Positions 43,473 to 43,873 of a DNA stretch of 43,873 nt are shown here, piece by piece. The notes below the pieces were generated by a model. It was not told the origin of the DNA and made no database searches. It saw nothing but the letters and a program-made list of their open reading frames with translations. A program made the position numbers and the translations under genes. This stretch comes from Bacillus canaveralius (lineage in GTDB: Bacteria; Bacillota; Bacilli; Bacillales; Cytobacillaceae): assembly GCF_002860125.1 (NCBI RefSeq), contig NZ_PGVA01000035.1, positions 1-43,873 on the forward strand. The letters are read 5' to 3'. Positions within the stretch are counted from its first letter, which is position 1. Each line of letters begins with the position of its first letter.

Positions 43473-43873
43473 TTATCTGTATTTACCATTGTATAGATAG
43501 TCATATAACTGTTTAACATCATTCCTTGTCGGAACAGCCACACCACCATTTTTCGTTTTACTACCTACCCCTCCTCTTATATTTCCATTAAATACGTTTC
43601 GAATAGGCTGATGAACATGTGGTGCTAGTCCTGCATGAGAGTCAGTACCAAACCTTTTGAATTGCCCGCCTGAAGAACCAACATTATTAAAATCAGATGA
43701 ATTTGTATAAAGCTTCGTTTCTTTTGTTTTTGGTACATTATTATTTACAAAACCTTCAAATGTTCTTTCGCCAGGGCTAGGTTTATATCCTCTAGAAGCT
43801 AACCCTTTATCCGTACCCTTAGCAAAGAATTGCAAGTCCAATTTCAAACCATTATTCCCTATACCCTCAGGCC
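43473..43873 (-). CDS. C-terminal toxin tip 3 of a polymorphic toxin (partial)
   Basis: An open frame that runs off the right edge of the window: PEGIGNNGLKLDLQFFAKG is the pretoxin header, then GTDKGLASRGYKPSPGERT, GGQFKRFGTDSHAGLAPHVHQ, PIRNVFNGNIRGG and LYDYLYNGKYR. It has no frame damage, unlike tips 1 and 2. The PHVHQPxRN block recalls a polymorphic-toxin type often labelled type 24, but that is memory without a search. The likely start lies outside the window in a full Rhs body. A TTG at 43847 could also start it, but has no ribosome site. It is probably the current tip of a live Rhs gene. Confidence 0.75.
   Translation of the reverse strand, partial: PEGIGNNGLKLDLQFFAKGTDKGLASRGYKPSPGERTFEGFVNNNVPKTKETKLYTNSSDFNNVGSSGGQFKRFGTDSHAGLAPHVHQPIRNVFNGNIRGGVGSKTKNGGVAVPTRNDVKQLYDYLYNGKYR
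43824..43867. repeat. 44-nt pretoxin header repeat, copy in cassette 3
   Basis: Exact match to 40019-40062, in the same orientation, about 3.8 kb apart. It encodes the constant GIGNNGLKLDLQFF junction of the polymorphic toxin. Confidence 0.9.

Overview
The window looks like chromosome of a spore-forming member of the Bacillaceae. The evidence is AT-rich coding sequence, strong AGGAGG-type ribosome sites, frequent TTG and GTG starts, a Spo0E-type phosphatase, and gene content matching the Bacillus subtilis ykuI-ykvI neighbourhood (cbpB/ykuL, ykuJ, ykuI, ykuE, ykuD, ykyB, cheV, patA, ykwC, ptsHI, ykvS, ykvI), partly reordered and interrupted by other genes. The species cannot be fixed from the sequence alone.

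Left part (1-15 kb): a 14-helix drug exporter, the c-di-AMP receptor CbpB, YkuJ, an MBL hydrolase overlapping a glutaredoxin-like gene, two small envelope genes of unknown role, the degenerate EAL protein YkuI, a C39-like lipoprotein, the Tat-exported phosphoesterase YkuE, a PAS-PAS-GGDEF-EAL protein, and a MarR/MMPL export operon. Two cyclic dinucleotide systems (c-di-AMP and c-di-GMP) are represented.

Middle (15-32.5 kb): the L,D-transpeptidase YkuD, YkyB, CheV (with a SigmaD-like promoter), an MFS permease, an RDD protein, PatA, YkwC, the PTS general proteins EI and HPr without ptsG, an SDR, a Spo0E-like gene, YkvS, a CPBP protease, a lipoprotein, YkvI and an M3 oligopeptidase. Three copies of a 150-bp MITE-like inverted-repeat element flank ykuD-ykyB. 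One copy is inserted inside another with a visible 4-bp target duplication.

Right part (32.5-43.9 kb): an accessory region built on a polymorphic-toxin (Rhs/YD-repeat) locus. A decayed Rhs body fragment is followed, going upstream on the minus strand, by three toxin-immunity cassettes. They are separated by two related 2.8-kb modules, each made of a small XRE regulator, a divergent serine recombinase, a short structured non-coding stretch and an IS110-family transposase. Both recombinases are broken by frameshifts, and one has also lost its catalytic serine. Both transposases and both XRE genes are intact. The non-coding stretch in front of each transposase shows compensatory base changes between copies, which marks a structured RNA and makes it a candidate bridge RNA. 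Two cassettes begin with an identical 44-nt pretoxin header, a natural substrate for cassette exchange. The rightmost cassette is open to the window edge and is probably the tip of a live Rhs gene outside the window.
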